Source: Acidianus brierleyi
GTDB lineage: Archaea; Thermoproteota; Thermoprotei_A; Sulfolobales; Sulfolobaceae
NCBI RefSeq assembly: GCF_003201835.2
Contig: NZ_CP029289.2
Location: 372,001-436,000, forward strand
DNA: 64,000 bases
Reading direction: 5' to 3'
Shown here: positions 18,450 through 32,359 of the stretch, one piece after another
Layout: each line of letters begins with the position of its first letter
Numbering within the stretch: position 1 is the stretch's first letter
The notes under the pieces: model-generated
Database searches by the model: none
What the model saw: only the letters and a program-made list of their open reading frames with translations
What the model was told of the DNA's origin: nothing
Position numbers and translations under genes: made by a program

Positions 18450-19691
18450 TTACTCATTCAATTGTAAATCTTTTGTTTCTTTCATTCTAATTGTTGAATA
18501 GATGGCTATTAGAATAAATGCTATTGAATATAGTGGATATAGAGCATAACTGATTGACCCTAAGAAATCTGATATATAGCTAGCAGGTCCAGCTATAAAC
18601 GAATTTCCAAATTGATAAGCAGATGAACTACCAGAGTATCTGACTATTGTGGGGAACATTTCTGATAATGAAGCTGCTAATGGAGAATATCCTAATCCAT
18701 GAAAAATTCCAAATAATGTCACGAAAAATATAAACGATGCAGGATTTCTAAATTCAAATGCTGGAATGATAATTGCTAAAGAGCCTAAATTTGATAACAG
18801 AAGTAGCAGTCTTCTTCCTATTATATCTGAGATTTTTCCAGATATAAATACAGTTGTTAAATCAGCTATAGCTAATAAACTTACTGCTATAAGTGAGATA
18901 TTTTCACTTATGATTCCTAGTCCGCTAAAAACAACAGGTAATAATACAGCTCCAACATAAAATATTGTGCCTAAAGATCCTGCTAGTAACGTTCCTAGTA
19001 ATAATTCTTTCCAATATCTGACTACCATCTCCTTACCAGGAAATCTAACAATTAATCCGGAATTTTTAACCTCTGTAAATAGCCGTGTTTCATCTATTTT
19101 TAGTCTTATTGTAATTCCTACAGCCACCATAATGAATGAAAGTAAAAATGGAATTCTCCATCCAAATGAGAACATTTCAGATGAAGGTAAATACGATGTT
19201 AAAATTAAAAATACTCCAGTTCCAAGAAGTAGACCTATTCCTACTGTAGACTGAACAAATGCACTAAAAAACGCCCTTTTTCTTTCGTTAGTTTCGTTAA
19301 CTAACAATATAGCTCCTCCCCATTCTCCACCTAGTCCTAATCCTAGGACTAGCCTTAAAATAACAAGAAGTATTATTGTAATTAATCCTAGTTGTGCATA
19401 AGTAGGTAAAACTCCTACTAAACCACTAGAAATTCCAGAGATTAATAACGTAATAAGTAATGAATACTTTCTTCCATTTCTGTCTCCATAGTGTCCAAAT
19501 AAGAATGCTCCTATAGGTCTGGTTAGAAATCCTAGAGCAAAAACCAATAATACGTCAAGTACAGCTACTGCTTTATTACTAGATGGGAAAAGTTCTTCTC
19601 CTATATATACGCTTCCAGAACTAAAAATGAAAATGTCGTACCATTCTATAATAGTCCCTATCATAGAACCTGCTATTGTTATTTTCTTCAT
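18450..19691 (-). CDS. MFS metabolite:proton symporter
   Basis: A 413-residue 12-helix carrier. It has the metabolite:H+ symporter pattern: IEWYDIFIF in helix 1, FGHYGDRNGRKYSLL between helices 2 and 3, GLGLGGEWGGAILLVNE in helix 4 and FPTIVRYSGSSSAYQ in helix 10-11. Family members import dicarboxylates, aromatic acids or betaine-like compounds. It is divergent from hyuA with a 183-bp shared promoter region, so its substrate may feed HyuA/HyuB (inference). Confidence 0.87.
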   Translation of the reverse strand: MKKITIAGSMIGTIIEWYDIFIFSSGSVYIGEELFPSSNKAVAVLDVLLVFALGFLTRPIGAFLFGHYGDRNGRKYSLLITLLISGISSGLVGVLPTYAQLGLITIILLVILRLVLGLGLGGEWGGAILLVNETNERKRAFFSAFVQSTVGIGLLLGTGVFLILTSYLPSSEMFSFGWRIPFLLSFIMVAVGITIRLKIDETRLFTEVKNSGLIVRFPGKEMVVRYWKELLLGTLLAGSLGTIFYVGAVLLPVVFSGLGIISENISLIAVSLLAIADLTTVFISGKISDIIGRRLLLLLSNLGSLAIIIPAFEFRNPASFIFFVTLFGIFHGLGYSPLAASLSEMFPTIVRYSGSSSAYQFGNSFIAGPASYISDFLGSISYALYPLYSIAFILIAIYSTIRMKETKDLQLNE

Positions 19692-19845
19692 AAATATGTG
19701 GGAAACTTTATTTGATATATAAATTTCTATATTTACAAGTTAAAATTGTTTATATTAGCTCTAACTAAGTTGCTTGAATAATATTACTTGATGTATTTTC
19801 AGACGTTATCTATTATTTTATTTTTAATACAATTTGATAAAACGC

Positions 19846-19854
19846 TTTAAAATA
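19846..19854 (+). promoter_or_regulatory. TATA box of hyuA
   Basis: TTTAAAATA is centred 25 bp before ATG 19875, consistent with a leaderless hyuA-hyuB transcript. Confidence 0.55.
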
Positions 19855-19874
19855 AAAACTCTTATATCATACTT

Positions 19875-21836
19875 ATGCCTGTAGCAGTTGATGTCGGAGG
19901 AACTTTTACTGACATAATTTTTATGGATGAAAAGGGAAATTTGCAGTATTACAAGTTATCTACAACACCAAAAAATCCTGAAATTGGAGTGTATCAAGGT
20001 ATTAAAAAAATTGGTATAAATACGTCTGAAATTATTCATGCTACTACTATAGCTACAAATTCACTACTAGGGCAGGTCAATTTAGATTTGCCTAAAATAG
20101 CACTTCTAACAACTAAAGGTTTTAGAGATATAATAGAAATAGGAAGGCAAAATAGGCCAGAACTTTATAATCCTTACTTTGAAAAACCGCGTGTTATAGT
20201 TCCTAGAGAATATAGATATGAAATTAATGAAAGAGTTGACGCTAACGGAAATATAATAATACCTTTAGATAAAGAGGAAGCAGAAAGTAAAATAAAAGAG
20301 ATTGACAATAATGCTACTTCAATAGCGGTATCTTTTCTTCATTCTTATCTGAACCCTTCTCACGAAAAAATTGTAAAGGACATTGCGAGTAAATATTTTA
20401 AGTATATTTCAATATCTAGTGAGATTGCTTCAGAGCCGAGAGAGTATGAAAGAACTTCCACGACTGTTATAAATGCGTTGTTAATGCCTATAGTATCTAG
20501 ATATTTGGAATCTTTAGAAAACTTGCTTCAGGAATTCGGAAGACCCAGATTATATATAATGTCCAGTTCTGGAGGTTTGATAGATTCTAAAGAAGCCTCG
20601 TATAGGCCTGTCCAAATAATTGAATCGGGTCCTACGGCAGGCGTAGTTGGAATACTAACAATGTCTAAATTTCTTGGTATTAAAAACGCTATAAGCTTCG
20701 ATATGGGAGGTACTACAGCTAAAGCTGGATCAATTATAAATGGAGAAATAGAAATAACTTCAGAGTATGAGGTTGGAGGCAAAACTCATTATGGAAGAGT
20801 AGTTAAAGGTTCAGGCTATCCTGTTAGATTTCCTTTTGTTGATTTAGTAGAAGTATCTGCTGGTGGAGGTACAATAATATGGAAAGATGATGCAGGAGCA
20901 TTAAGAATAGGTCCACTAAGTGCAGGAGCAGATCCTGGTCCTATGAGTTATAATAAAGGAGGAGACAAACCTACACTTACTGACGCTAGCCTGGTACTAG
21001 GTAAAATAAATGATAGACTACTTTCTGGAGATATGGTATTAAGGAAGGACTTAGCTATAAAAGGACTTAAGGAGTTAGGTGATGAAGAAGTCATCTCGAC
21101 TAATGCACTAAAGCTAGCAAATCTCGAAATGAGTAGAGCTATAAGGTTAGTAACAGTTGAAAGAGGATTAGATCCTTCAGAATTTACTCTTTTTGCGTTT
21201 GGCGGGGCAGGTCCTCAGTTTGCGTTAGACATTGCTGAAGAATTGAGCATAAGAGAAGTTGTGGTACCGCCTGCACCTGGCCTATTTAGTGCTATGGGAA
21301 TGCTTTTTGCAGATAAAAAGTTTGAAGCAAGAAAATCTTATCCTACTGATTTATTCAGAGATTATGAGACTCTAGAAAAAGAACTAATAACTAAACTAGG
21401 TAAAGTCGATTATTTCATAAGATATGCCGATGTTAGATATGAGGGACAAGGATGGGAATTAACTATTCAAGTATCTGATCCTTCTAGAATAAAACAAGAC
21501 TTCGAGAATAAACATTTATCAGTATATGGATTTAAGTTGGATAAACCTATTGAAGTAGTTACAATTAGAGTCTTTGCAATAATATTATCAGCTAAACCTA
21601 AAATTCCAGATCCTCCTTCGACGCTAAATCCAAAAAATAGTTATAGGAAAGTAAAATTTGAAGACTGGATTAACGTTCCTGTATATATTAGAGAATCACT
21701 TCCATTAGGCTTTCATATAGAAGGACCAGCTATAATAGAAGAATATAGCTCTACTACTGTTGTAAAGCCAGGGTGGACTGCGGATATAGGGAAAATGGGT
21801 TCTATATTTTTGAGGTGTGCAAAATGTGGGAAATAG
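19875..21836 (+). CDS. hyuA: Hydantoinase/oxoprolinase subunit A
   Basis: A 653-residue ASKHA-fold ATPase. The start AVDVGGTFTDII is the ATP-binding phosphate-1 loop of hydantoinase A, ATTIATNSLLGQ follows, and SFDMGGTTAKAG is the phosphate-2 loop. The family splits ATP to open or form cyclic amide or carbonyl substrates (5-oxoproline, N-methylhydantoin, acetone carboxylase beta subunit). It ends CAKCGK. The ATG of hyuB overlaps its 3' end by 13 bp. Exact substrate unknown; no third subunit typical of acetone carboxylase is present, which favours a hydantoin- or oxoproline-type hydrolase. Confidence 0.88.
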   Translation: MPVAVDVGGTFTDIIFMDEKGNLQYYKLSTTPKNPEIGVYQGIKKIGINTSEIIHATTIATNSLLGQVNLDLPKIALLTTKGFRDIIEIGRQNRPELYNPYFEKPRVIVPREYRYEINERVDANGNIIIPLDKEEAESKIKEIDNNATSIAVSFLHSYLNPSHEKIVKDIASKYFKYISISSEIASEPREYERTSTTVINALLMPIVSRYLESLENLLQEFGRPRLYIMSSSGGLIDSKEASYRPVQIIESGPTAGVVGILTMSKFLGIKNAISFDMGGTTAKAGSIINGEIEITSEYEVGGKTHYGRVVKGSGYPVRFPFVDLVEVSAGGGTIIWKDDAGALRIGPLSAGADPGPMSYNKGGDKPTLTDASLVLGKINDRLLSGDMVLRKDLAIKGLKELGDEEVISTNALKLANLEMSRAIRLVTVERGLDPSEFTLFAFGGAGPQFALDIAEELSIREVVVPPAPGLFSAMGMLFADKKFEARKSYPTDLFRDYETLEKELITKLGKVDYFIRYADVRYEGQGWELTIQVSDPSRIKQDFENKHLSVYGFKLDKPIEVVTIRVFAIILSAKPKIPDPPSTLNPKNSYRKVKFEDWINVPVYIRESLPLGFHIEGPAIIEEYSSTTVVKPGWTADIGKMGSIFLRCAKCGK

Positions 21837-23362
21837 TTCATAAATCTTCAATATATATAGCCGAAGAAATGGGGGTAGCGCTAAAAAAATCTGCACTTTC
21901 TCCGAACATTAGAGAGAGAATGGATCACAGTTGTGCTATTGTTAACGATGAAGGTAAAATTATTGCTCAAGCCGAACATATACCAGTTCACCTAGGATCT
22001 TTTAAAATAGGAGTTACTAATATTCTAAATTATATTGAGAAAGAAGGTATAGAATTAAATGAAAATGATATGTTAGTATTTAATGATCCTTATATTTCTG
22101 GAACTCATTTAAACGATGTAGGAATTATAGCTCCTATATATATAGATGGAAAAATATCCGGTTATGTAATAAATAAGGCCCATCATGTTGACGTAGGAGG
22201 CCCAATTCCTGGAAGTCTTAATCCTTTTGCGAAAACTATCTATGAAGAAGGAACAGTAATTCCTCCTTTAAAGATAATGGAAAAAGGCAATATCAATAGA
22301 AGTGTGTTATCTATCATAAGAGAGAATTTCAAGGTTCCAGATTATTCTATAGGAGATATTAATGCACAAATTGCAGCTAATAGATTAGGTATAATTAGAG
22401 TAAAGGAGCTTTTTGGGAAATATGATAATGTTAAAGAAAATTGGAGAATATCTATAGATTATGTGAGAGAATTAGTTTTATCTCAATTAAGGAAATGGCC
22501 TAAAGGAATTTTTGATGCGGAAGATTACTTAGAATGGAATAATAACTTAGTTCCTATTAAACTAGAATTAAGTATTACTGGGGATAAAATATCTGCTGAT
22601 TTTTCTGGAACTTCAGCTCAAATGGAAAATCCATTAAATGCAGTATTTGGTGTTACGTATTCTGCAGTATCCTTTGCAGTTAGATCGCTATTACCGGAAA
22701 TTCCTACTAATGACGGATTTTATTCTATTATTGAAATTAAAGTACCAGAAGGTAGTTTACTAAATCCTAAAAAGCCGGCTGCAGTAGGGGGCGGCAATGT
22801 GGAAACTTCACAAAGAGTAGCTGATGTAACTTTCCTAGCCTTATCAAAAGCTCTGCCTAATAAAGTTCCAGCTGCAAGTTCTGGTACAATGATGAATATT
22901 ATGCTTGGAGGTCTTTTTAATGGGAAATATTGGTCATATTATGAGACAATTGGTGGAGGAAGTGGAGGTAGACCTTGCAAGCCTGGAGTTTCTGCAGTTC
23001 AAAACAATATGACTAATACTCTTAATACACCAATAGAAATAGCCGAAAAACAATTTCCTATACTCTTTACTAAATATTATATTAGAGAAAATAGCGGAGG
23101 AAAAGGAAAATATCCTGGAGGAGATGGTATTATTAGAGGATTTAGGATACTTTCTAGGACAAGAATATCAGTTATAGCAGATAGATTTATGATAGGTCCA
23201 TGGGGTATTGATGGAGGAGAAAGAGGAAAGCCTGGCAAGATCACTATTTCTGGTAAAAATATGCCTAGCAAGTTCTCAATGGAGATAGAACCTAATGACG
23301 AAGTTATAGTAGAGACTCCAGGAGGAGGAGGATACGGTAAGTTTAATTCCAATTTAAAATAA
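21824..23362 (+). CDS. hyuB: Hydantoinase/oxoprolinase subunit B
   Basis: 512 residues from ATG 21824 (MWEIVHKSSIYIAEEMG); an earlier in-frame ATG at 21773 is inside hyuA and unlikely. Family motifs: LSPNIRERMDHSCAIVNDEG, AEHIPVHLGSF, NDPYISGTHLNDV, NKAHHVDVGGPIPGS with the conserved metal-site histidines, and a C-terminal ENSGGKGKYPGGDG and ETPGGGGYG. It forms the hydrolytic partner of HyuA. Tight coupling with hyuA implies a stoichiometric complex. Confidence 0.88.
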   Translation: MWEIVHKSSIYIAEEMGVALKKSALSPNIRERMDHSCAIVNDEGKIIAQAEHIPVHLGSFKIGVTNILNYIEKEGIELNENDMLVFNDPYISGTHLNDVGIIAPIYIDGKISGYVINKAHHVDVGGPIPGSLNPFAKTIYEEGTVIPPLKIMEKGNINRSVLSIIRENFKVPDYSIGDINAQIAANRLGIIRVKELFGKYDNVKENWRISIDYVRELVLSQLRKWPKGIFDAEDYLEWNNNLVPIKLELSITGDKISADFSGTSAQMENPLNAVFGVTYSAVSFAVRSLLPEIPTNDGFYSIIEIKVPEGSLLNPKKPAAVGGGNVETSQRVADVTFLALSKALPNKVPAASSGTMMNIMLGGLFNGKYWSYYETIGGGSGGRPCKPGVSAVQNNMTNTLNTPIEIAEKQFPILFTKYYIRENSGGKGKYPGGDGIIRGFRILSRTRISVIADRFMIGPWGIDGGERGKPGKITISGKNMPSKFSMEIEPNDEVIVETPGGGGYGKFNSNLK

Positions 23363-23569
23363 TGCATTTTTAACTTAGATTGTGTATTTTACGAAGATAT
23401 ATTTTCAATGTACGCAATTATATATTAGGATATTTTTTTTATCTAATTAGTTTCTATAGAAAAATAAGAAAAAATTAAATGAATATTATATTGCTAAATT
23501 TATTTTTTGACAATTCACTGTTCCGTTCCACTGGAAAATCAAGAGATATCTCTTTTCTTGAAACTATAA

Positions 23570-23577
23570 TTTAAATA
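23570..23577 (+). promoter_or_regulatory. TATA box of the 23600 gene
   Basis: TTTAAATA is centred 26-27 bp before ATG 23600. This makes that ATG the likely leaderless start and places the TTG at 23579 upstream of the transcript. Confidence 0.6.
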
Positions 23578-23599
23578 GTTGAAACTAATACGAAGACTT

Positions 23600-25270
23600 A
23601 TGAGTCTAAAACATAAAATTGTCGTCATATTATTTCTTTTTATATTTTCTCTTTCATTTATGAGTGAATATAATACATTAGAATTACAAGCATATTCTCC
23701 AGCTTCTACAAACTACACAGTATATTATTCAAAGTATGATTCTGTGTTATTCATTCCCACTCAAATGCCTCTACATGGTACTTACATGCATATGTTATCC
23801 CTTAATTCTACAATATATATGGTATCTAGCGAAAGATTTTACTCATCAAGTTTTCAAGGAAGTAATGTTCATCTAAGAGATAATTATGCAATATATTATA
23901 TTACTGAAGGAACCCTAAAAAATGAGGAAATAAACTATACTATATCAATAAGAGACGGGATGTTTATCACTGTTCATTCCTCTCCACAGTTAATAAGAGT
24001 TTTAGTTAATAGTCAAGGAATGTTAAAAGTAGTATGGGCAGGTTATTTAGTAACTACAGGAAGTGTGACTGGATATACATATATTAATAATTCTGCAGAA
24101 GTTATTTTACAATATCTTAATGGTACATCAGTATTAAATATCACTGTGACTGTTAATCCAAATTCAAATGTTTCTGGACATTTGAATACATTTCTTATGA
24201 ATTCGCAAATTACTAAAATTATATCTTATCTTAGAACTTCAATAGTTACAATTAATATGCCTAAAAGATATAGCAATATATATTCATTGGTGACATTGCA
24301 CAATAATTCTATAGGATTGATTGAAAGATATAATGTTACTGTATCTCAACTTAACGGAACACTAGTTCCAGCAATATATTGGAACGGAAGTTCGTCTGTA
24401 AATTTTAACAATACAATACCTATAGTCAAACAGCCCATATCAAATAGAGGAGAAATTTATAGTCATTATATAGGATTTTATGGAATAAATGGAAGTCTAA
24501 TAGGGTTCATTAGTACTAAAACATTTTCTTCCTATAGTCAGAAAAGCTTCATAATAGGTGGCAAGATTACTAGTAGCATGATATATACCTCGCAAATGAT
24601 AGTATTTATAAACGGACATAAGGCTATAAGAACAGTATCTATTAATATCATGCACTTAAACAATGTTTACTTAGCTATAGCAATAACTGTTAATGGAAGT
24701 CTAGAGTCAACAGCTAATATTAATTTTACTCATACAGTATATATATCAACACCAGGAATTTTAGCTAAAGTATCTGTGAATTCCACAACCTATTATATAG
24801 TAGCGTTTAAAAATAATTATACCGCTCAAGTTCACACAATAAAACCATTATCTACACTAAATACTACAATAAATTATAATAACAGTAAATATTTTGCTGA
24901 AGAAGTTAATATAAACTCTAGCGGATATGTTTTATTTAATGTAACGTTGGTTCATAATTTAGCAAGAGTCATAGTGCTCGAGAAAACTAGCAGTGGATTG
25001 ATGCAGTTAAACTCATCAGATTATTTTATTGTAAATAATACTGTAAACATATTTACAGATCCATACTCGACATATTATGTTATATATCCTACTATATCTA
25101 CTTCAGTTCCTACTACAACTTCCGCAACTTCATCTTCTACAACTAACACCTCTGTTCCATTATCTTCTACATCCACGACCATCAGTTCTAAACTAAGTTA
25201 TTATATAATAATTGGAATAGTTATAGCTATAATCATAGTAATTTCCATAATACTATTAAGAAGAAAGTAA
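23600..25270 (+). CDS. Surface glycoprotein with C-terminal membrane anchor
   Basis: About 556 residues from ATG 23600, chosen from the TATA spacing. A signal peptide (KIVVILFLFIFSLSF) is followed by about 450 residues of beta-rich extracellular sequence with very many N-x-S/T glycosylation sites, then a Ser/Thr-rich stalk (TSVPTTTSATSSSTTNTS region), one membrane helix and a short basic tail LLRRK. This build is typical of Sulfolobales cell-surface proteins anchored under the S-layer. No enzymatic domain recognised. It is convergent with the AAA ATPase gene, one base apart. Confidence 0.75.
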   Translation: MSLKHKIVVILFLFIFSLSFMSEYNTLELQAYSPASTNYTVYYSKYDSVLFIPTQMPLHGTYMHMLSLNSTIYMVSSERFYSSSFQGSNVHLRDNYAIYYITEGTLKNEEINYTISIRDGMFITVHSSPQLIRVLVNSQGMLKVVWAGYLVTTGSVTGYTYINNSAEVILQYLNGTSVLNITVTVNPNSNVSGHLNTFLMNSQITKIISYLRTSIVTINMPKRYSNIYSLVTLHNNSIGLIERYNVTVSQLNGTLVPAIYWNGSSSVNFNNTIPIVKQPISNRGEIYSHYIGFYGINGSLIGFISTKTFSSYSQKSFIIGGKITSSMIYTSQMIVFINGHKAIRTVSINIMHLNNVYLAIAITVNGSLESTANINFTHTVYISTPGILAKVSVNSTTYYIVAFKNNYTAQVHTIKPLSTLNTTINYNNSKYFAEEVNINSSGYVLFNVTLVHNLARVIVLEKTSSGLMQLNSSDYFIVNNTVNIFTDPYSTYYVIYPTISTSVPTTTSATSSSTTNTSVPLSSTSTTISSKLSYYIIIGIVIAIIIVISIILLRRK

Positions 25271-25271
25271 T

Positions 25272-26990
25272 TTAATTTCTTTTCATAAAATCTTCATAGA
25301 GCTTTATTTGATCTTGCGTAACAGAAGGCTTTACGATCTGTAAAACTTTTTTAAAATCATTTATGTTTATTTTTGTCCTTAGTATTTTAGTCTGTGTAGC
25401 TTCCTTAAGCAAATTTCTTTTTATCTCTTCAATTACTAGTTTAAGATCTGCTGGAGTAAAATTTTCAGTTAGTTTAGCTACTTCTTGAATAGTAAAATCG
25501 TCTATTTCCAGACCTCTTGTAATTACCTTTAGTACTTTTATCCTTCCTACATAATCTGGTGGTGGAACGAATATTATCTTATCGAATCTACCAGGTCTCA
25601 ATAATGCAGGATCTATGTCCCAAGGTCTATTTGTTGCTCCTATTACTATTACATCTCCTATATCACGTATTCCGTCCATTTCAGCTAATAGCTGTGTTAA
25701 AGCGTTTCTCCACTCATTAAAAGCTCTTGCTCTAGCTAACATATCGACTTCATCTATGAATATTATAGATGGCGAATTATCTTTTGCTACAGCAAATTTT
25801 TCAGAAATAAGTTCTGGTGCTTTCAGCGGTCCTGCAGACGCTATTTCGTCTCCTGAAAGGATTATGAAACTAGCATTTATTTCATTTGATAAAGCTTTAG
25901 CTATACTGGTTTTACCAGTTCCTGGAGGTCCATAAAGTAGAATTCCTTTAACTGGTTTTATACCTAATTTTTCAGCGAAATCCTTATTCTTTAAGGGAAG
26001 CTCTATAGAATCCCTTATTATACTCTTTACATTTTCTAGATCTCCTAGGTCGTTCCACGTTACGTCTGGAATACCATAATTTTCTATTTCTACTTTAGTT
26101 CTAGAATATTTTTTAGCTATGTTCTCAAACTTAATTATAGTAGATATAGATACTGATGGTTTATAGTTTTCTATATATTTTAAAAAATCTTCTGTAGAGG
26201 GATATTTTCCTTTTTCATTACATTCTGAAATTACTTTTTCAGAAAGCAGTTTAATATCTGCTGGAGAAAATCTATTACTCTTTTTAGCAAGTAAGGAATA
26301 ATCTATTCCTTCTATACCTACATATCCCTTCCATATTCTTTCACGTTCTTTTTCGTCTGGTAAATCGACGTAGATAACCTCATCAAATCTTCCTGGTCTT
26401 AGGAAAGCTTCGTCTATTTCTTGAGGTATATTAGTAGCACCTATAATTAGTATTTTATCGTTTTTATCATGCATTTCCTGAATTTTAGTTAATAGAATGT
26501 TAACAAGTCTATGAGTAACTTCGTGGATATCATCACTTCTACTCATAGCAAAACCATCAATTTCATCTATAAATAATATGGAGGGCGAATTATTTTCTAC
26601 ATCGTTTAAAAACGAATACAGTAAATATTCACTTTCTCCATACCATTTACTAAGTATATCGTTGGCCTTTAACTCAAAGAAATTCCATTGCATCTTATTA
26701 GCTATAGCCTTTGCAATCATGGTCTTTCCTGTTCCTGGTGGGCCGAATAAAATAACACCGTATGTCTTTCCCTCTTTTACTTCGTTTGCTATCTTTTCAA
26801 GCCTATTTTTTACGTAGTCTCTATCGTATATTCTATCCCAAGATACGTTTGGAATATAGCTTATTTTTTTAAGTCTCTTTTTTGCAAAGGTATTAGCTCT
26901 CATCATCATTAGAAAGAACATTATTGGTACTATGAAGAAAAGCACTTGAAGAATAAGTATTGCAATGTTAAGAGCTTCACTAGTGTTCAT
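25272..26990 (-). CDS. Membrane-anchored tandem AAA+ ATPase
   Basis: A 572-residue protein: an N-terminal membrane helix (IAILILQVLFFIVPIMFFLMMM, about 9-30), then two AAA modules. D1: GPPGTGKTM, Walker B ILFIDEID, arginine finger region FLRPGRFDEV. D2: YGPPGTGKTS, IIFIDEVDML, LLRPGRFDKI, i.e. both look catalytically complete and close to Cdc48/VCP modules. The Cdc48 N-domain is missing and replaced by the membrane anchor; no protease domain follows, so it is not FtsH. Likely a membrane-bound unfoldase or segregase that extracts proteins (inference). Confidence 0.85.
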   Translation of the reverse strand: MNTSEALNIAILILQVLFFIVPIMFFLMMMRANTFAKKRLKKISYIPNVSWDRIYDRDYVKNRLEKIANEVKEGKTYGVILFGPPGTGKTMIAKAIANKMQWNFFELKANDILSKWYGESEYLLYSFLNDVENNSPSILFIDEIDGFAMSRSDDIHEVTHRLVNILLTKIQEMHDKNDKILIIGATNIPQEIDEAFLRPGRFDEVIYVDLPDEKERERIWKGYVGIEGIDYSLLAKKSNRFSPADIKLLSEKVISECNEKGKYPSTEDFLKYIENYKPSVSISTIIKFENIAKKYSRTKVEIENYGIPDVTWNDLGDLENVKSIIRDSIELPLKNKDFAEKLGIKPVKGILLYGPPGTGKTSIAKALSNEINASFIILSGDEIASAGPLKAPELISEKFAVAKDNSPSIIFIDEVDMLARARAFNEWRNALTQLLAEMDGIRDIGDVIVIGATNRPWDIDPALLRPGRFDKIIFVPPPDYVGRIKVLKVITRGLEIDDFTIQEVAKLTENFTPADLKLVIEEIKRNLLKEATQTKILRTKININDFKKVLQIVKPSVTQDQIKLYEDFMKRN

Positions 26991-27022
26991 AAAAAAATCT
27001 TGAAATGCAAAAATAAAAATTA

Positions 27023-28507
<1,485 letters not shown>

Positions 28508-28704
28508 ATATAAATTAGAGATAATGTCTTTAATAAACTTCGATACAATATCTTCTAGATTTTGTTCATTAACACAGTTACAGATGCTATATATTGTACT
28601 TTATAATACTATCAAATATTATTAGTAAAATTATATATTATAAATTTATTTTCAAGCCAAATTATAATCGAACTTTATATATATAATTTAGACTTAAATA
28701 TGAT

Positions 28705-28710
28705 AAGGAG
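28705..28710 (+). promoter_or_regulatory. Ribosome binding site of the 28722 gene
   Basis: AAGGAG lies 11 bp before ATG 28722. A strong AT-rich promoter element (CTTTATATATATAA, 28673-28686) would start the mRNA near 28706, so this gene has a short leader at most. Confidence 0.4.
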
Positions 28711-28721
28711 ATATAGAATAT

Positions 28722-30836
<2,115 letters not shown>

Positions 30837-30936
30837 TTTATTTTATAAATATATTTTTCACTCAAATGGAACAGTAAAAATGCTATGAACGGAAATATAA
30901 TCTTAAGGTGGAATGCTTATCATAACTTGACTGAAA

Positions 30937-32355
30937 ATGAAGAATGGTATATTAATCGGGATCGTATTAGCAATTTTAGTTGTTATTGGTGCTGATTATT
31001 ATATAATTAGTTTTCAGAGTTTAACACACACTAATGCATCTAATTCAACTACTTTTTCTTCTACTCAATCTACTTCATATCAAAATTCTCAAACTACAAC
31101 TTCTCAAAATTCTACAAATAAGGAAACAAATAATATTCAACTAATACCTAATAAGGCGTTCTATTATAATGGATATGTAAAGTCTAGACTATTTATAAAT
31201 GGTTTATACTTTTACGTATTACATGGCAATGATACTATAATAGATAGTACATCAAAAGGAATGAATATAACTACTATTAATAGTGTTATAGCTATAGGCT
31301 ATATTATCCCAGGATATTATTACGAAACTACTGTTGATTTTTCGTTTAACCAACAAGGACCTTTTGGAGTATTTTTAAAAATAATCAATACATCACAATT
31401 AAATAATGAACAAAGATTGGATTCTATAGTGATAGCATTTTATAAACCACCTACTGCTCAACCGCCTGATGCAATATACTTATATAATATAACAATTCCA
31501 ATAATTATCAATGGAACAGAAGAAAACGTAATATTTATGATATATAAAAGTCCAATACATATATTCTTTATCCCTCAAAAAACATTGTTAGGAAATATAA
31601 CTCTTATACTGAAATATTTCACAGAAGCTTCTAATTATACTCTACCATATCAAGTAGGAATATTCGATCATTCTACCTTAAAGTCTAATACTACGTCAAT
31701 AGCTACAGATTTTGTGTATAATTGGAGTTTAGATTACATTAAGTTATTTCAAAATCCTAATGAAATAGAAAGTCATATTCCAAATAAATTTGAAAGTATT
31801 ATGAAGGAAATTTCTATCCATAATTATACTGACTTTGTAATTATAAAAAACGGATCAATTGAACTAGGAGGAGAAAAATATTATGCATTAAATTCCGGTA
31901 TGCTTATTGTTGAACATTCACAGCCTAATAATGTAAGCTATAAGCAAGTAATGTTTGGAATATCTCAATATTCTAATGCAGAAACGTACAGTCAAATCCA
32001 AGCTTTAACAATAGGCTTAGCATATCACATACTTAATGGTACAGATAATTTTGGTATTAAAATAGCTTCAAATCAAGAAGTTTATTTGTTACTATATTCA
32101 TCCAATATTTTAACATCTTCTAAAGTAGTAAGAATACCTATGGAAATTAATGGACATCCAGTATTTATGAATTTTTATGAAATTAAAAATGATAATGTAA
32201 TATATTTATATCCTGAAAATGATATAAAAAGTGCTCAAGTAGTGATAAATGCGGAGATAGTGCTAAAAGTTCTAAAAATACCTGGCGAGGTATATTATGT
32301 AGATTTAGGAAACATATTACCTAGCAGTAATTATATGTACAGTATATTTTCTTAA
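30937..32355 (+). CDS. N-terminally anchored extracellular protein
   Basis: A 472-residue protein with one N-terminal hydrophobic helix (GILIGIVLAILVVIGADYYII), a Ser/Thr/Gln/Asn-rich stalk (about 33-65) and a beta-rich extracellular domain rich in N-x-S/T sites. It has no C-terminal anchor. No known domain recognised. It mirrors the other surface proteins of the window but with the opposite orientation of the stalk. Convergent with the 2-oxoacid oxidoreductase beta gene, 4 bp away. Confidence 0.7.
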   Translation: MKNGILIGIVLAILVVIGADYYIISFQSLTHTNASNSTTFSSTQSTSYQNSQTTTSQNSTNKETNNIQLIPNKAFYYNGYVKSRLFINGLYFYVLHGNDTIIDSTSKGMNITTINSVIAIGYIIPGYYYETTVDFSFNQQGPFGVFLKIINTSQLNNEQRLDSIVIAFYKPPTAQPPDAIYLYNITIPIIINGTEENVIFMIYKSPIHIFFIPQKTLLGNITLILKYFTEASNYTLPYQVGIFDHSTLKSNTTSIATDFVYNWSLDYIKLFQNPNEIESHIPNKFESIMKEISIHNYTDFVIIKNGSIELGGEKYYALNSGMLIVEHSQPNNVSYKQVMFGISQYSNAETYSQIQALTIGLAYHILNGTDNFGIKIASNQEVYLLLYSSNILTSSKVVRIPMEINGHPVFMNFYEIKNDNVIYLYPENDIKSAQVVINAEIVLKVLKIPGEVYYVDLGNILPSSNYMYSIFS

Positions 32356-32359
32356 AAAA

